This document shows positions 1 through 6,695 of a stretch of DNA of 9,748 nt, one piece after another. How positions within the stretch are numbered: position 1 is the stretch's first letter; every line of letters begins with the position of its first letter. The stretch lies in the NCBI GenBank assembly GCA_012522165.1, contig JAAYKZ010000048.1, positions 1-9,748 of the forward strand, written 5' to 3'. The notes below the pieces were generated by a model. That model was not told where the DNA came from and ran no database searches. It saw only the letters and a list, made by a program, of their open reading frames with translations. This DNA is from Clostridiales bacterium (GTDB lineage Bacteria; Bacillota; Clostridia; Caldicoprobacterales; UBA3941). Made by a program: the position numbers and the translations under genes.

Positions 1-1635
1 CCATTAGGTGGTGTCAATGAGATCGGTAAAAATATGACACTCCTAGAGTATGGTAATGATATTATTGTAATTGATTGCGGTGTAAGTTTTCCAGAGGAGG
101 AAATGGTAGGCATAGATCTGGTAATCCCAGATATAACCTACCTGCTAAAAAATAAAGAGAAGGTAAGGGGTATTATAATAACCCATGGCCATGAGGATCA
201 TATCGGTGCGCTGCCCTATGTTTTAAAGCAGTTGAATGTTCCTGTATATGGTACTCGTTTAACCCTTGGCTTAATTGAAAATAAACTTAAAGAACATTCT
301 CTGGATAAAAAAGCAAAACTTCAGCGTGTAAAAGCGGGAGATAAGATTAAGTTTGGCGTATTTAAAGTAGAAATGATAAGGACTAGTCACAGCATAGCTG
401 ATGCTCTTGCATTGGCTATTCATACTCCTGTAGGAATTATAATTCATACAGGGGATTTTAAAATAGATTTCACGCCAATAGATGGCCAAGTAATTGATTT
501 GGCAAAATTTGCTAAGTTGGGCGAAAAGGGTGTTCTTGCATTACTCGCTGATAGTACCAATGTTGAGCGCCCAGGTTATACCATGTCTGAAAAGGTAGTT
601 GGCGCTACATTGGAAAATATATTTGGTATGGCTAAGGGTAGAATAATTGTTGCCACTTTTGCCTCTAACATTCATCGCATACAGCAAATTATAAACGCAG
701 CGATAAAGTATAATAGAAAAGTCTGTGTTTCAGGTCGAAGCATGGTCAATGTAATATCAGTAGCTATGGAACTGGGGTATTTAAAAGTTCCCCCTAGTAC
801 ATTAATTGATATCGATCAAATCCAAAACTATCCTGATGATAAAATAGTTGTAATTACTACAGGAAGTCAAGGTGAGCCCATGGCAGCCTTGTCACGTATG
901 GCTTCATCAGATCACAGACAGGTTGAAATTACCCCGGGAGATATGGTGATAATTTCCGCAAATCCAATACCAGGTAATGAAAAATTAATATCCAAAGTTA
1001 TTAATCAGTTATTCTTAAGAGGTGCTGATGTTATTTATGAATCATTGGCTGACATACACGTATCCGGCCATGCATGCCAAGAAGAATTAAAATTAATTCA
1101 TACATTGGTTAAACCAAAATTTTTCATACCTGTTCATGGTGAGTATCGTCATTTAAAACAGCACGCCAATTTAGCGGAATCTCTTGGAATGCCTCGGCAA
1201 AATATCTTTCTGCTTAATATAGGCGATGTTGTAGAATTTACACCAGACTCTTGTAAGGTTACTGGTTCAGTGCCAGCAGGCGGGGTATTAGTAGATGGAC
1301 TAGGCATTGGAGATGTAGGTAATATCGTTTTAAGGGATAGAAGGCACCTTTCTCAAGACGGTTTAATGGTTGTAGTTGTAACAATTTCTAAAGGCTCAGG
1401 GTTAACCATTTCTGGTCCAGATATTATTTCTAGAGGTTTTGTTTATGTTAGGGAATCAGAGCAATTGATGGAAGATGCAAAAGAAGTAGTTCGCAAAGTA
1501 TTAGATCAATGTGAGGAAAATCAGATTTCCGATTGGGCTACCATAAAATATAAAATAAAAGAGAGTCTGAAAGTTTTCTTATATGAAAGAACAAAACGTA
1601 ATCCTATGATATTGCCCATTATTATGGAGACATAA
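1..1635 (+). CDS. rnj: Ribonuclease J (5'-partial)
   Basis: RNase J is a metallo-beta-lactamase/beta-CASP exo- and endoribonuclease used in mRNA turnover and rRNA maturation in the cytoplasm. The reading frame is already open at base 1 (11 codons, PLGGVNEIGKN, before the first ATG at 34), so the true start lies just upstream; the usual family length is about 555 residues and only about ten seem to be missing. Counting from the ATG at 34, the zinc-binding HGHEDH motif is at residues 51-56, ADSTN at 172-176, the beta-CASP region (FASNIHR, GRSM, TGSQGEP) in the middle, HVSGH at 342-346 and PVHGEYRH from 366. The C-terminus ends in TKRNPMILPIIMET, nearly the same as B. subtilis RnjA as I remember it. 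All catalytic motifs are intact. I see no terminator after it; a new promoter for mltG follows. J1 versus J2 paralogue cannot be decided. Confidence 0.96.
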   Translation, partial: PLGGVNEIGKNMTLLEYGNDIIVIDCGVSFPEEEMVGIDLVIPDITYLLKNKEKVRGIIITHGHEDHIGALPYVLKQLNVPVYGTRLTLGLIENKLKEHSLDKKAKLQRVKAGDKIKFGVFKVEMIRTSHSIADALALAIHTPVGIIIHTGDFKIDFTPIDGQVIDLAKFAKLGEKGVLALLADSTNVERPGYTMSEKVVGATLENIFGMAKGRIIVATFASNIHRIQQIINAAIKYNRKVCVSGRSMVNVISVAMELGYLKVPPSTLIDIDQIQNYPDDKIVVITTGSQGEPMAALSRMASSDHRQVEITPGDMVIISANPIPGNEKLISKVINQLFLRGADVIYESLADIHVSGHACQEELKLIHTLVKPKFFIPVHGEYRHLKQHANLAESLGMPRQNIFLLNIGDVVEFTPDSCKVTGSVPAGGVLVDGLGIGDVGNIVLRDRRHLSQDGLMVVVVTISKGSGLTISGPDIISRGFVYVRESEQLMEDAKEVVRKVLDQCEENQISDWATIKYKIKESLKVFLYERTKRNPMILPIIMET

Positions 1636-1641
1636 TAAATC

Positions 1642-1706
1642 TCAACTTGTCAAATCCAATACATCCATATATAATGGAAGAATAAAGTATTACAAAAGCA
1701 AGTTGA
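1642..1706. repeat. 8-bp inverted repeat flanking the mltG promoter
   Basis: TCAACTTG at 1642-1649 and its exact complement CAAGTTGA at 1699-1706 are 49 bases apart. The left arm overlaps the -35 box, and the right arm lies in the leader just before the GGAGG at 1712-1716. A transcript from the promoter at 1647-1675 would lack the left arm, so an RNA hairpin could form only on read-through from RNase J. A paired protein-binding site is the alternative. An 8-bp match at this distance in AT-rich DNA could be chance. Confidence 0.3.
1647..1675 (+). promoter_or_regulatory. Sigma-A-type promoter for mltG
   Basis: TTGTCA at 1647-1652 (5 of 6 to TTGACA) is followed after exactly 17 bases by TATAAT at 1670-1675 (6 of 6). 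It lies between the RNase J stop and the mltG start, so it would start transcription at about 1682 and give a leader of about 40 bases. This is the best-matched vegetative promoter in the window. Inferred from motifs only. Confidence 0.7.
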
Positions 1707-1722
1707 CAGGTGGAGGATAAAT

Positions 1723-2841
1723 ATGTCACAAAAAGAAACCAGTTTATTATATAGGTTTGTGAGGAAGTTGCTCATATATATCATAAGCTTAGGAATAGTT
1801 GTTTCTACTGTATATATGGCAGTAAATTTTGTATATAGTAAATTTATTATGCCTGTAGATGCTAATAATACTGAACTAGTTGAAGTTGAAATTCCAAGGG
1901 GGTCTTCCTTAGGAGCTATTTCACAGATTCTCTATGATAATAACCTGATTCGTAGCAAAACAGCATTCAAGCTATATGTAGATCTTTCCAATAAGACATC
2001 GCAGCTTAAAGCTGGGAAGTATAAATTATCAAGAAACATGGAACTTGGCGAAATAATGGATGAACTCCTTGCAGGAAATGCTGCTGCAGATACAGTAAGT
2101 ATAACCATTATAGAAGGTTGGGATATACGAAAAATCGCTAAATATCTTGTTAAGGAGAAAGATTTCCAGTTTACTGAACAGGATTTTATTGATGCAGCAA
2201 AAGTAGAGAACTTTACAGACTTTGTTTTTCTACAGGATATTCCTGAAGAAAGACAAAAGGGAGAAGTAGGTATTTCCCCTTTAGAGGGATATCTTTTTCC
2301 GGATACTTATTTAGTATATCAAGACGCAAGTCCTGAAGATATAATGAGAAAAATGTTAGTTCAATTTGAAAAGGTATACTACGAATCAGTTGCAGATAGA
2401 GCCCAGGAGCTGGAAATGACTATGGATGAAGTAGTAACACTAGCTTCCATTATACAAAGAGAAGCTAGAATCACTGATGAATTTGCTAAGATTTCCGCTG
2501 TGTTCCATAACAGGCTCAAAAAGGATATGTTTCTAGGCTCTTGCGCTACTGTACAATTCCTTATTAATGAGGATCGTTGGGTGCTCACTGAAGAAGAAAT
2601 GAATATTGACTCACCTTATAATACGTATATAAATAAAGGCTTGCCTATAGGTCCAATAGCTTCACCTGGTCGACTAGCTTTAGTGTCAGCAGTTAATCCA
2701 TATGAAGAATTTATGAATTCAAAGAAACCCTATCTATACTTTGTTTTAAAAGATCCAAAGACTGGTGAGCATGTGTTCAACACTGATTATAATCAGCATT
2801 TGAAGGATAAGGCAAAGTACGAAGAAAGGTGGAGTGAATAA
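1723..2841 (+). CDS. mltG: Endolytic murein transglycosylase MltG (YceG-like)
   Basis: MltG cleaves nascent peptidoglycan strands inside the chain, outside the membrane, and is thought to set glycan strand length together with class A and B PBPs. The 372-residue product has a short basic N-terminus and one membrane anchor at about residues 15-38. A LysM-like region follows (about 52-120, with IPRGSSLGAI and LKAGKYKLS), then the YceG catalytic domain. The likely catalytic glutamate is E247 in LASIIQREA; the downstream family signatures SPYNTY, GLPIGPIASPG and YLYFVLKD are all present. The length is typical. The start at 1723 is supported by GGAGG at 1712-1716, six bases upstream. B. subtilis yrrL is the counterpart and lies in the same neighbourhood. 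The gene ends just before a hairpin region. Confidence 0.95.
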   Translation: MSQKETSLLYRFVRKLLIYIISLGIVVSTVYMAVNFVYSKFIMPVDANNTELVEVEIPRGSSLGAISQILYDNNLIRSKTAFKLYVDLSNKTSQLKAGKYKLSRNMELGEIMDELLAGNAAADTVSITIIEGWDIRKIAKYLVKEKDFQFTEQDFIDAAKVENFTDFVFLQDIPEERQKGEVGISPLEGYLFPDTYLVYQDASPEDIMRKMLVQFEKVYYESVADRAQELEMTMDEVVTLASIIQREARITDEFAKISAVFHNRLKKDMFLGSCATVQFLINEDRWVLTEEEMNIDSPYNTYINKGLPIGPIASPGRLALVSAVNPYEEFMNSKKPYLYFVLKDPKTGEHVFNTDYNQHLKDKAKYEERWSE

Positions 2842-2844
2842 AGT

Positions 2845-2878
2845 AGGGTTCACACAAAAAGTGAACCCTTCACTTTTT
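2845..2878 (+). terminator. Terminator-like pair of overlapping hairpins after mltG
   Basis: Hairpin A is AGGGTTCAC (2845-2853) with GTGAACCCT (2861-2869), nine perfect pairs and a 7-base loop. Hairpin B is AAAAAGTGAA (2856-2865) with TTCACTTTTT (2869-2878), ten perfect pairs and loop CCC. They share GTGAA (2861-2865), so they cannot form together. Hairpin A has more GC pairs and is followed four bases later by five Ts, which resembles an intrinsic terminator, though the spacing is loose. No promoter is evident between here and the next start at 2900, so partial read-through into the U32 gene seems likely. Confidence 0.6.
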
Positions 2879-2899
2879 AATGGATAAAGGAGGTATTAC

Positions 2900-4132
2900 A
2901 TGATAAAAAAACCAGAACTATTAGCACCGGCTGGTAATCTTGAAAAATTAAAAGTAGCCTTTGCTTACGGTGCTGATGCAGTATATATGGGAGGAAAACA
3001 GTTTGGCCTTCGGGCCTTTGCCGGCAATTTTGATAATGATGAAATGCGCACAGCTGTTAAGTATGCCCACGCAATAGGTAAAAAAGTTTATGTAACCATG
3101 AATATTTTTGCTCATAATGATGACTTTAGAGGCATGGAAGAATATATGGAATTTTTGTCAGAAATTGAGGTTGATGCAGTTATACTTTCGGATCCGGGCG
3201 TCCTTTCCTTAGCACGGAAGATAATGCCTAATGTTCCAATACATCTAAGTACTCAGGCCAATAACACAAACTGGTATAGCGCCAATTTCTGGCACGAACA
3301 GGTAGTTAAGCGTATTATTCTTGCCAGAGAACTCTCCCTAAAAGAAATATCAGAAATTAGAAAAAATACTCCAGATACACTAGAGTTAGAAGCATTTGTT
3401 CATGGAGCCATGTGCATCTCTTATTCTGGAAGATGTCTTCTAAGTAATGTATTTACAGGTAGAGATGCCAACAGGGGTGAATGTGCTCATCCATGCCGTT
3501 GGAAATATCATATAGTAGAAGATAAAAGGCCAGGAGAATATTATCCTATCTTTGAAGATGATCGAGGAACTTATATCATGAACTCCAAGGATCTTTCCAT
3601 GATAGAACATATACCTGAGCTAGTAAATGCAGGTATTGATGGGTTTAAGATTGAGGGCAGAATGAAATCTAGCTATTATGTGGCAACTGTAGTTCAAGCA
3701 TATCGAAAAGAGATAGATGCTTATTTTGCAAACCCAGAGGGCTATACCATGGATCCTAGCTCCTTAGACGAAATTAAAAAGGCTAGCCATAGACCTTTTA
3801 CCACAGGTTTTTATTTTAGAAAACCTACTGCCCAAGACCATCAGTATTCAGACAGTCACTATATTAGAGAATATGATTTTGTTGGAATGGTCAAGGGATA
3901 TGATAAAGATAATAGACTTATGAAAGTAGAACAGCGTAATTCTTTTGCAGTAGGCGACAATCTTGAAATCATGATTCCTGGTGAGGACTCTATTAAATAT
4001 GAGGTTAACACTCTACTTGATGAAAATAAAGAACCCATCTTAAAAGCGCCTCATCCTCAACAAAGGGTATACTTGCCCATAGATAGAGAAATTAAACAAT
4101 ATTCCATATTGAGAAGGAAAGTTAAGGAATAA
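2900..4132 (+). CDS. U32 family protein, YrrO/YegQ (TrhP) type
   Basis: U32 proteins are named as peptidases, but characterised bacterial members act in RNA modification. B. subtilis YrrN/YrrO and E. coli YegQ (TrhP) are needed for 5-hydroxyuridine at the tRNA wobble position, and RlhA hydroxylates 23S rRNA. The 410-residue product starts KPELLAPAGNLEKLK and has GADAVYMGG at about 24-32. The U32 signature (HGAMC, SGRC, NRGEC, HPC) carries cysteines C172, C179, C195 and C199, followed by FKIEGRMKS. The C-terminal segment from about residue 325 (YDFVGMVKGYD onward) is a U32 C-terminal domain, which fits the YrrO/YegQ type and not the shorter YrrN type. AAAGGAGGT at 2886-2894 supports the start. 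Its place after mltG matches the yrrL-yrrO order in B. subtilis. TrhP2 function is inferred; the family is certain, the substrate is not. Confidence 0.88.
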   Translation: MIKKPELLAPAGNLEKLKVAFAYGADAVYMGGKQFGLRAFAGNFDNDEMRTAVKYAHAIGKKVYVTMNIFAHNDDFRGMEEYMEFLSEIEVDAVILSDPGVLSLARKIMPNVPIHLSTQANNTNWYSANFWHEQVVKRIILARELSLKEISEIRKNTPDTLELEAFVHGAMCISYSGRCLLSNVFTGRDANRGECAHPCRWKYHIVEDKRPGEYYPIFEDDRGTYIMNSKDLSMIEHIPELVNAGIDGFKIEGRMKSSYYVATVVQAYRKEIDAYFANPEGYTMDPSSLDEIKKASHRPFTTGFYFRKPTAQDHQYSDSHYIREYDFVGMVKGYDKDNRLMKVEQRNSFAVGDNLEIMIPGEDSIKYEVNTLLDENKEPILKAPHPQQRVYLPIDREIKQYSILRRKVKE

Positions 4133-4140
4133 ATAGCTCT

Positions 4141-4182
4141 TTTTTAGGGATAATAATGTATATACATCATTATCCCTAAAAG
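4141..4182 (+). promoter_or_regulatory. Long leader hairpin abutting the PBP ribosome binding site
   Basis: Bases 4142-4154 pair perfectly with 4169-4181 (core AGGGATAAT/ATTATCCCT), with a T-G wobble at 4141/4182. After a single A-C mismatch at 4155/4168, ATGTAT/ATACAT (4156-4167) continues the stem to a very small loop. The Ts are on the 5' side and As follow on the 3' side, so no U-tract follows the stem on either strand. It is therefore not a typical intrinsic terminator. The 3' arm runs into AAGGAGA (4180-4186), the ribosome binding site for the ATG at 4192. The structure is seen directly; a role in translation control, RNA processing or protein binding is inference. Confidence 0.55.
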
Positions 4183-4191
4183 GAGATCATA

Positions 4192-5868
4192 ATGAACAAG
4201 AGATTTTCAACCCGTAAAAGGGTTATTTTTTTAGGAATATTTATAACAATATTGTTATTTGCTTTAACCGCTAAATTAGCTTATATACAAATAATACTTG
4301 GCAAGACCTACTCTCAAAAAGCATTAGAGCAGAGAGCTTTGCCTATAACTATCAGTAGAGTTAGAGGAGATATATTGGATCGTAATAAAATTCCCTTAAC
4401 AAGAAGAAGTCAAAGTTCTTTTTTGTTAATCTTTCCAAGTTATTTTAATTATAATAATCCATTATTTGATACTATTAGTGAGATGATTGGGGTAGAGAAT
4501 GAAAATATATCGAATATTTTTAGGCAAAACAAGCCTTATATGGAATATGAGATTATTAATCCAAACCCAGAAGTGGAAAGACAAATTGAGCAGGGTCAGT
4601 ATCCTGGTTTAATGATAACACGAAAAACCAAGCGATATGATGATACTTCCATTGCTCGCCATCTAATTGGATATTTGAATAAATCCGATTATTCTCCTCA
4701 GGCAGGAATTGAGAAAGAGTATGACAAATTCCTTCATTCAGATGATGCTCTTATGGTCTATACCATAACTGATGCTAAGAATAGGATATTGCCAGGTACA
4801 GCTTACAAATTGCAAAAAACAACCCAGCCCTACTATAATATTCAACTTACCATAGACTACTATATTCAAAAAATACTGGAGGATGTCTTAGACAGGCATG
4901 CAGAGAGGGCAGGAGGAGTAATTGTAGACGTACAAACTGGAGAAATTTTAGCTTTGGCTAGCAGACCAAATTTTGATCAAAATAATATTCAACAAGCGGT
5001 TAATAATAGAGATAGTCTTTGGGCTGTACCTATGAAGGCTTTTTCCCCTGGTTCACTCTTTAAAATAGTTGTAGCTGCCGTAGGAATAGAGCAAGGTCTG
5101 TATAATGGGGATATGGCATACCACTGCAATGGAGAAATATCCATTAACGGTGTTAGATATAGATGTCATCCTACCATTGGTGGTTTAGGAGATATTAGTA
5201 TGCGAGAAGCTTTTGCCTATTCCTGTAATGATGCATTTATTGCCATGGCACAAAATATTGGAGGTAAAGCTATAATAGATATGGCATATGAAATGGGATT
5301 TGGTCATTCCATAGAGATAGGTTTGGATAATGAACCAGGCAACCTGCCTACAGAAGATCAATATGCTGGTGCAGGAATAGGAAATCTTGCCCTGGGTCAG
5401 GATAAGGTAGAAACAACGCCTCTGCAAATAGCCCAAATGATGACTATCATTGCAAATAATGGGATCAAAAAAGATTTGTCTTTGATCAAGGCAATTATTG
5501 ATCAAGCGGGAAAAACTGTAAAAACTCTAAATGAAAGGCTAGAAGGAGGACAACGGGTAATTGATTACAATACCGCTCAAGAATTAAAATCATGGATGTT
5601 GGAAGTCACTAAATATGGGACTGGAAAAAAGGCATATAGTCAAAAAGCAGGTGGAAGCGCAGGCAAAACAGGAACACCCCAAATATCTGGAGATCCTGAA
5701 GCAAAATATTATGGTTGGTTTGCAGGATTTTTCCCACAATCAAATCCTGAATATGTTGTAGTTATTTTAGTTCGCCAAGAATCTGAAGGTGGTGACAAGG
5801 CAGCAAAGATCTTTAAAGAAATAGCTGATGAAATTAGTTCACATATCAAAAATCTAGTACTTCCATAG
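4192..5868 (+). CDS. Class B penicillin-binding protein (transpeptidase), PbpI-like
   Basis: This is a membrane-anchored D,D-transpeptidase that cross-links peptidoglycan stem peptides. The 558-residue product has a basic start and one membrane anchor at about residues 11-31. The PBP dimerisation-domain opening RGDILDRN is at 58-65, and AGIEKEYD marks the end of that domain. The transpeptidase motifs are complete: SxxK as SLFK with the active serine S288 and K291, SxN as SCN at 344-346, and KTGT at 492-495. There is no glycosyltransferase domain and no PASTA repeat, so it is neither class A nor a SpoVD type with PASTA. AAGGAGA at 4180-4186 supports the start. The position after mltG and the U32 gene matches B. 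subtilis pbpI (yrrR, PBP4b), reported as mother-cell specific. Assignment to PbpI over other class B PBPs rests on synteny and length. A strong terminator follows. Confidence 0.92.
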   Translation: MNKRFSTRKRVIFLGIFITILLFALTAKLAYIQIILGKTYSQKALEQRALPITISRVRGDILDRNKIPLTRRSQSSFLLIFPSYFNYNNPLFDTISEMIGVENENISNIFRQNKPYMEYEIINPNPEVERQIEQGQYPGLMITRKTKRYDDTSIARHLIGYLNKSDYSPQAGIEKEYDKFLHSDDALMVYTITDAKNRILPGTAYKLQKTTQPYYNIQLTIDYYIQKILEDVLDRHAERAGGVIVDVQTGEILALASRPNFDQNNIQQAVNNRDSLWAVPMKAFSPGSLFKIVVAAVGIEQGLYNGDMAYHCNGEISINGVRYRCHPTIGGLGDISMREAFAYSCNDAFIAMAQNIGGKAIIDMAYEMGFGHSIEIGLDNEPGNLPTEDQYAGAGIGNLALGQDKVETTPLQIAQMMTIIANNGIKKDLSLIKAIIDQAGKTVKTLNERLEGGQRVIDYNTAQELKSWMLEVTKYGTGKKAYSQKAGGSAGKTGTPQISGDPEAKYYGWFAGFFPQSNPEYVVVILVRQESEGGDKAAKIFKEIADEISSHIKNLVLP

Positions 5869-5905
5869 TGCATGTCCTTTAATGAAAGGGATATGCACTT
5901 TTTTT
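5867..5905 (+). terminator. Intrinsic terminator of the PBP gene
   Basis: AGTGCATGTCCTTT (5867-5880) pairs with the segment at 5886-5899 through fourteen pairs including two G-U wobbles, with loop AATGA. Seven Ts (5899-5905) follow at once. The stem overlaps the last two bases of the TAG stop codon. This is a classic Rho-independent terminator and implies that sigK needs its own promoter. Confidence 0.9.
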
Positions 5906-5924
5906 ATGCTTTATTCATAGTATA
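5897..5924 (+). promoter_or_regulatory. Candidate sigma-K (or sigma-E) promoter of sigK
   Basis: CATAGTATA at 5916-5924 fits the sigma-K -10 pattern CATANNNTA, and AC at 5897-5898 stands 17 bases upstream, where the sigma-K -35 AC is expected. The AC falls inside the preceding terminator. The same -10 partly resembles the sigma-E -10 (CATA...T), but no good sigma-E -35 is visible. B. subtilis sigK is known to be transcribed first by sigma-E with SpoIIID and then by sigma-K itself. The motifs carry little information, so this is tentative. Confidence 0.35.
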
Positions 5925-5956
5925 TAGAACTAAAAGTATTTTGGAGGTGCCATTTG

Positions 5957-6670
5957 ATGCTCTCAATTACTGGCGGGATAATTTCTATTCTAAAATGCAT
6001 ATATTTTCTTGTCTCTCATATAACAGGAAGCCATTCATTTCCTCAGCCTCTCAGTCCAGAAGAAGAAGCCTATCATATAAAACGCTGTGCACAGGGATCG
6101 GAAGAATCAAAGAATATATTAATTGAACATAACTTAAGGTTAGTTGCTCATATAGTTAAAAAATATGCAAATACAGGAAAAGAGGTTGATGATCTAATTT
6201 CTATTGGCACCATTGGTCTAATTAAGGCCATTTCTACCTTTAATCCAGAAAAAAACACTAGGTTGGCAACTTATGCAGCCCGATGTATAGAAAATGAAAT
6301 ATTAATGACACTTCGTTCAGATAAAAAATCTAAAAGTGAAATCTCATTACAAGATCCTATTGGCACTGATAAGGAAGGAAATGAGATTTCCCTTCTTGAT
6401 GTTTTGGGGACAGATACGGATAGTGTATTAGATGAAGTAGAGTTAAAGCTTCAAATACGAAAGCTTTACAACAAAATGCAGTCAGTATTAAAAAAACGTG
6501 AGAGAATGGTTTTAGAAATGCGTTATGGTTTAATCAATGGGAAAAATAAAACACAACGGGAAATTGCACAAATATTAGGCATATCTCGATCTTATGTCTC
6601 TAGAATTGAAAAAAAAGCTATAATGAAACTAAGTAAAGAGTTCAATATAGACAGCTGTCAAACTGGTTGA
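5957..6670 (+). CDS. sigK: Pro-sigma-K, late mother-cell sporulation sigma factor
   Basis: Sigma-K directs late mother-cell gene expression (coat, cortex maturation, lysis) during sporulation. The 237-residue product has a hydrophobic N-terminus and then FPQPLSPEEE, a sigma-K hallmark. Region 2 runs from about 57 to 120 with DLISIGTIGLIK at 79-90 and YAARCIENEI near 106-115. Region 4 has a helix-turn-helix at about 199-221 (TQREIAQILGISRSYVSRIE). GGAGGT at 5943-5948 lies eight bases before this ATG; the TTG three bases upstream is in frame but worse spaced. With this ATG, the Ser-His junction at 20/21 aligns with the SpoIVFB cleavage site of B. subtilis pro-sigma-K (after S20), which also supports the start. 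Sigma-E is excluded by the shorter pro-sequence and the VAHIVKKY signature. The frame is continuous, with no skin-like insertion. Confidence 0.95.
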   Translation: MLSITGGIISILKCIYFLVSHITGSHSFPQPLSPEEEAYHIKRCAQGSEESKNILIEHNLRLVAHIVKKYANTGKEVDDLISIGTIGLIKAISTFNPEKNTRLATYAARCIENEILMTLRSDKKSKSEISLQDPIGTDKEGNEISLLDVLGTDTDSVLDEVELKLQIRKLYNKMQSVLKKRERMVLEMRYGLINGKNKTQREIAQILGISRSYVSRIEKKAIMKLSKEFNIDSCQTG

Positions 6671-6680
6671 CAGCTTTTTT
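6653..6680 (+). terminator. Intrinsic terminator of sigK overlapping its stop codon
   Basis: AGCTGTCAA (6653-6661) and TTGACAGCT (6667-6675) form nine perfect pairs with loop ACTGG, and the T-run 6675-6680 follows directly. The TGA stop (6668-6670) lies inside the 3' arm, so the last five sigK codons belong to the terminator. The 3' arm also contains a perfect TTGACA (6667-6672), discussed with the yqeG promoter. Confidence 0.88.
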
Positions 6681-6695
6681 ACATTAAGTTAGTAT
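6667..6695 (+). promoter_or_regulatory. Candidate sigma-A promoter for yqeG-aroE
   Basis: TTGACA at 6667-6672 (6 of 6) is followed after exactly 17 bases by TAGTAT at 6690-6695 (4 of 6, with the key T1, A2 and T6 kept). The -35 box lies in the 3' arm of the sigK terminator and overlaps its stop codon. A better -10 sequence, TATAAT at 6699-6704, is 26 bases from this -35 and has no good -35 at normal distance. The start of transcription would be near 6702. Something must restart transcription for yqeG after the terminator, which supports a promoter in this gap. Confidence 0.45.

Noticed and set aside
271..489. A 72-codon - strand frame inside RNase J, and similar ones at 2379-2588, 6815-7075, 7130-7321 and 7537-7800
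   Set aside because: All lie opposite well-conserved genes and show no independent coding signal.
1703..1731. TTGACA at 1703-1708 as the mltG -35 box
   Set aside because: A matching -10 would fall inside the mltG coding start with no TATAAT-like sequence; the pair at 1647-1675 is far better.
4141..4182. Reading the hairpin before the PBP gene as an intrinsic terminator
   Set aside because: The stem is followed by As on either strand, so there is no U-tract after it on either strand.
5185..5505. A 106-codon frame on the - strand inside the PBP gene
   Set aside because: It lies opposite the conserved transpeptidase motif region, has no ribosome binding site or family likeness, and is best seen as a shadow of the PBP frame.
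5872..6126. An 84-codon + strand frame starting inside the PBP terminator
   Set aside because: It overlaps sigK in another frame, has no ribosome binding site, and its product resembles nothing; sigK has full family motifs over the same bases.
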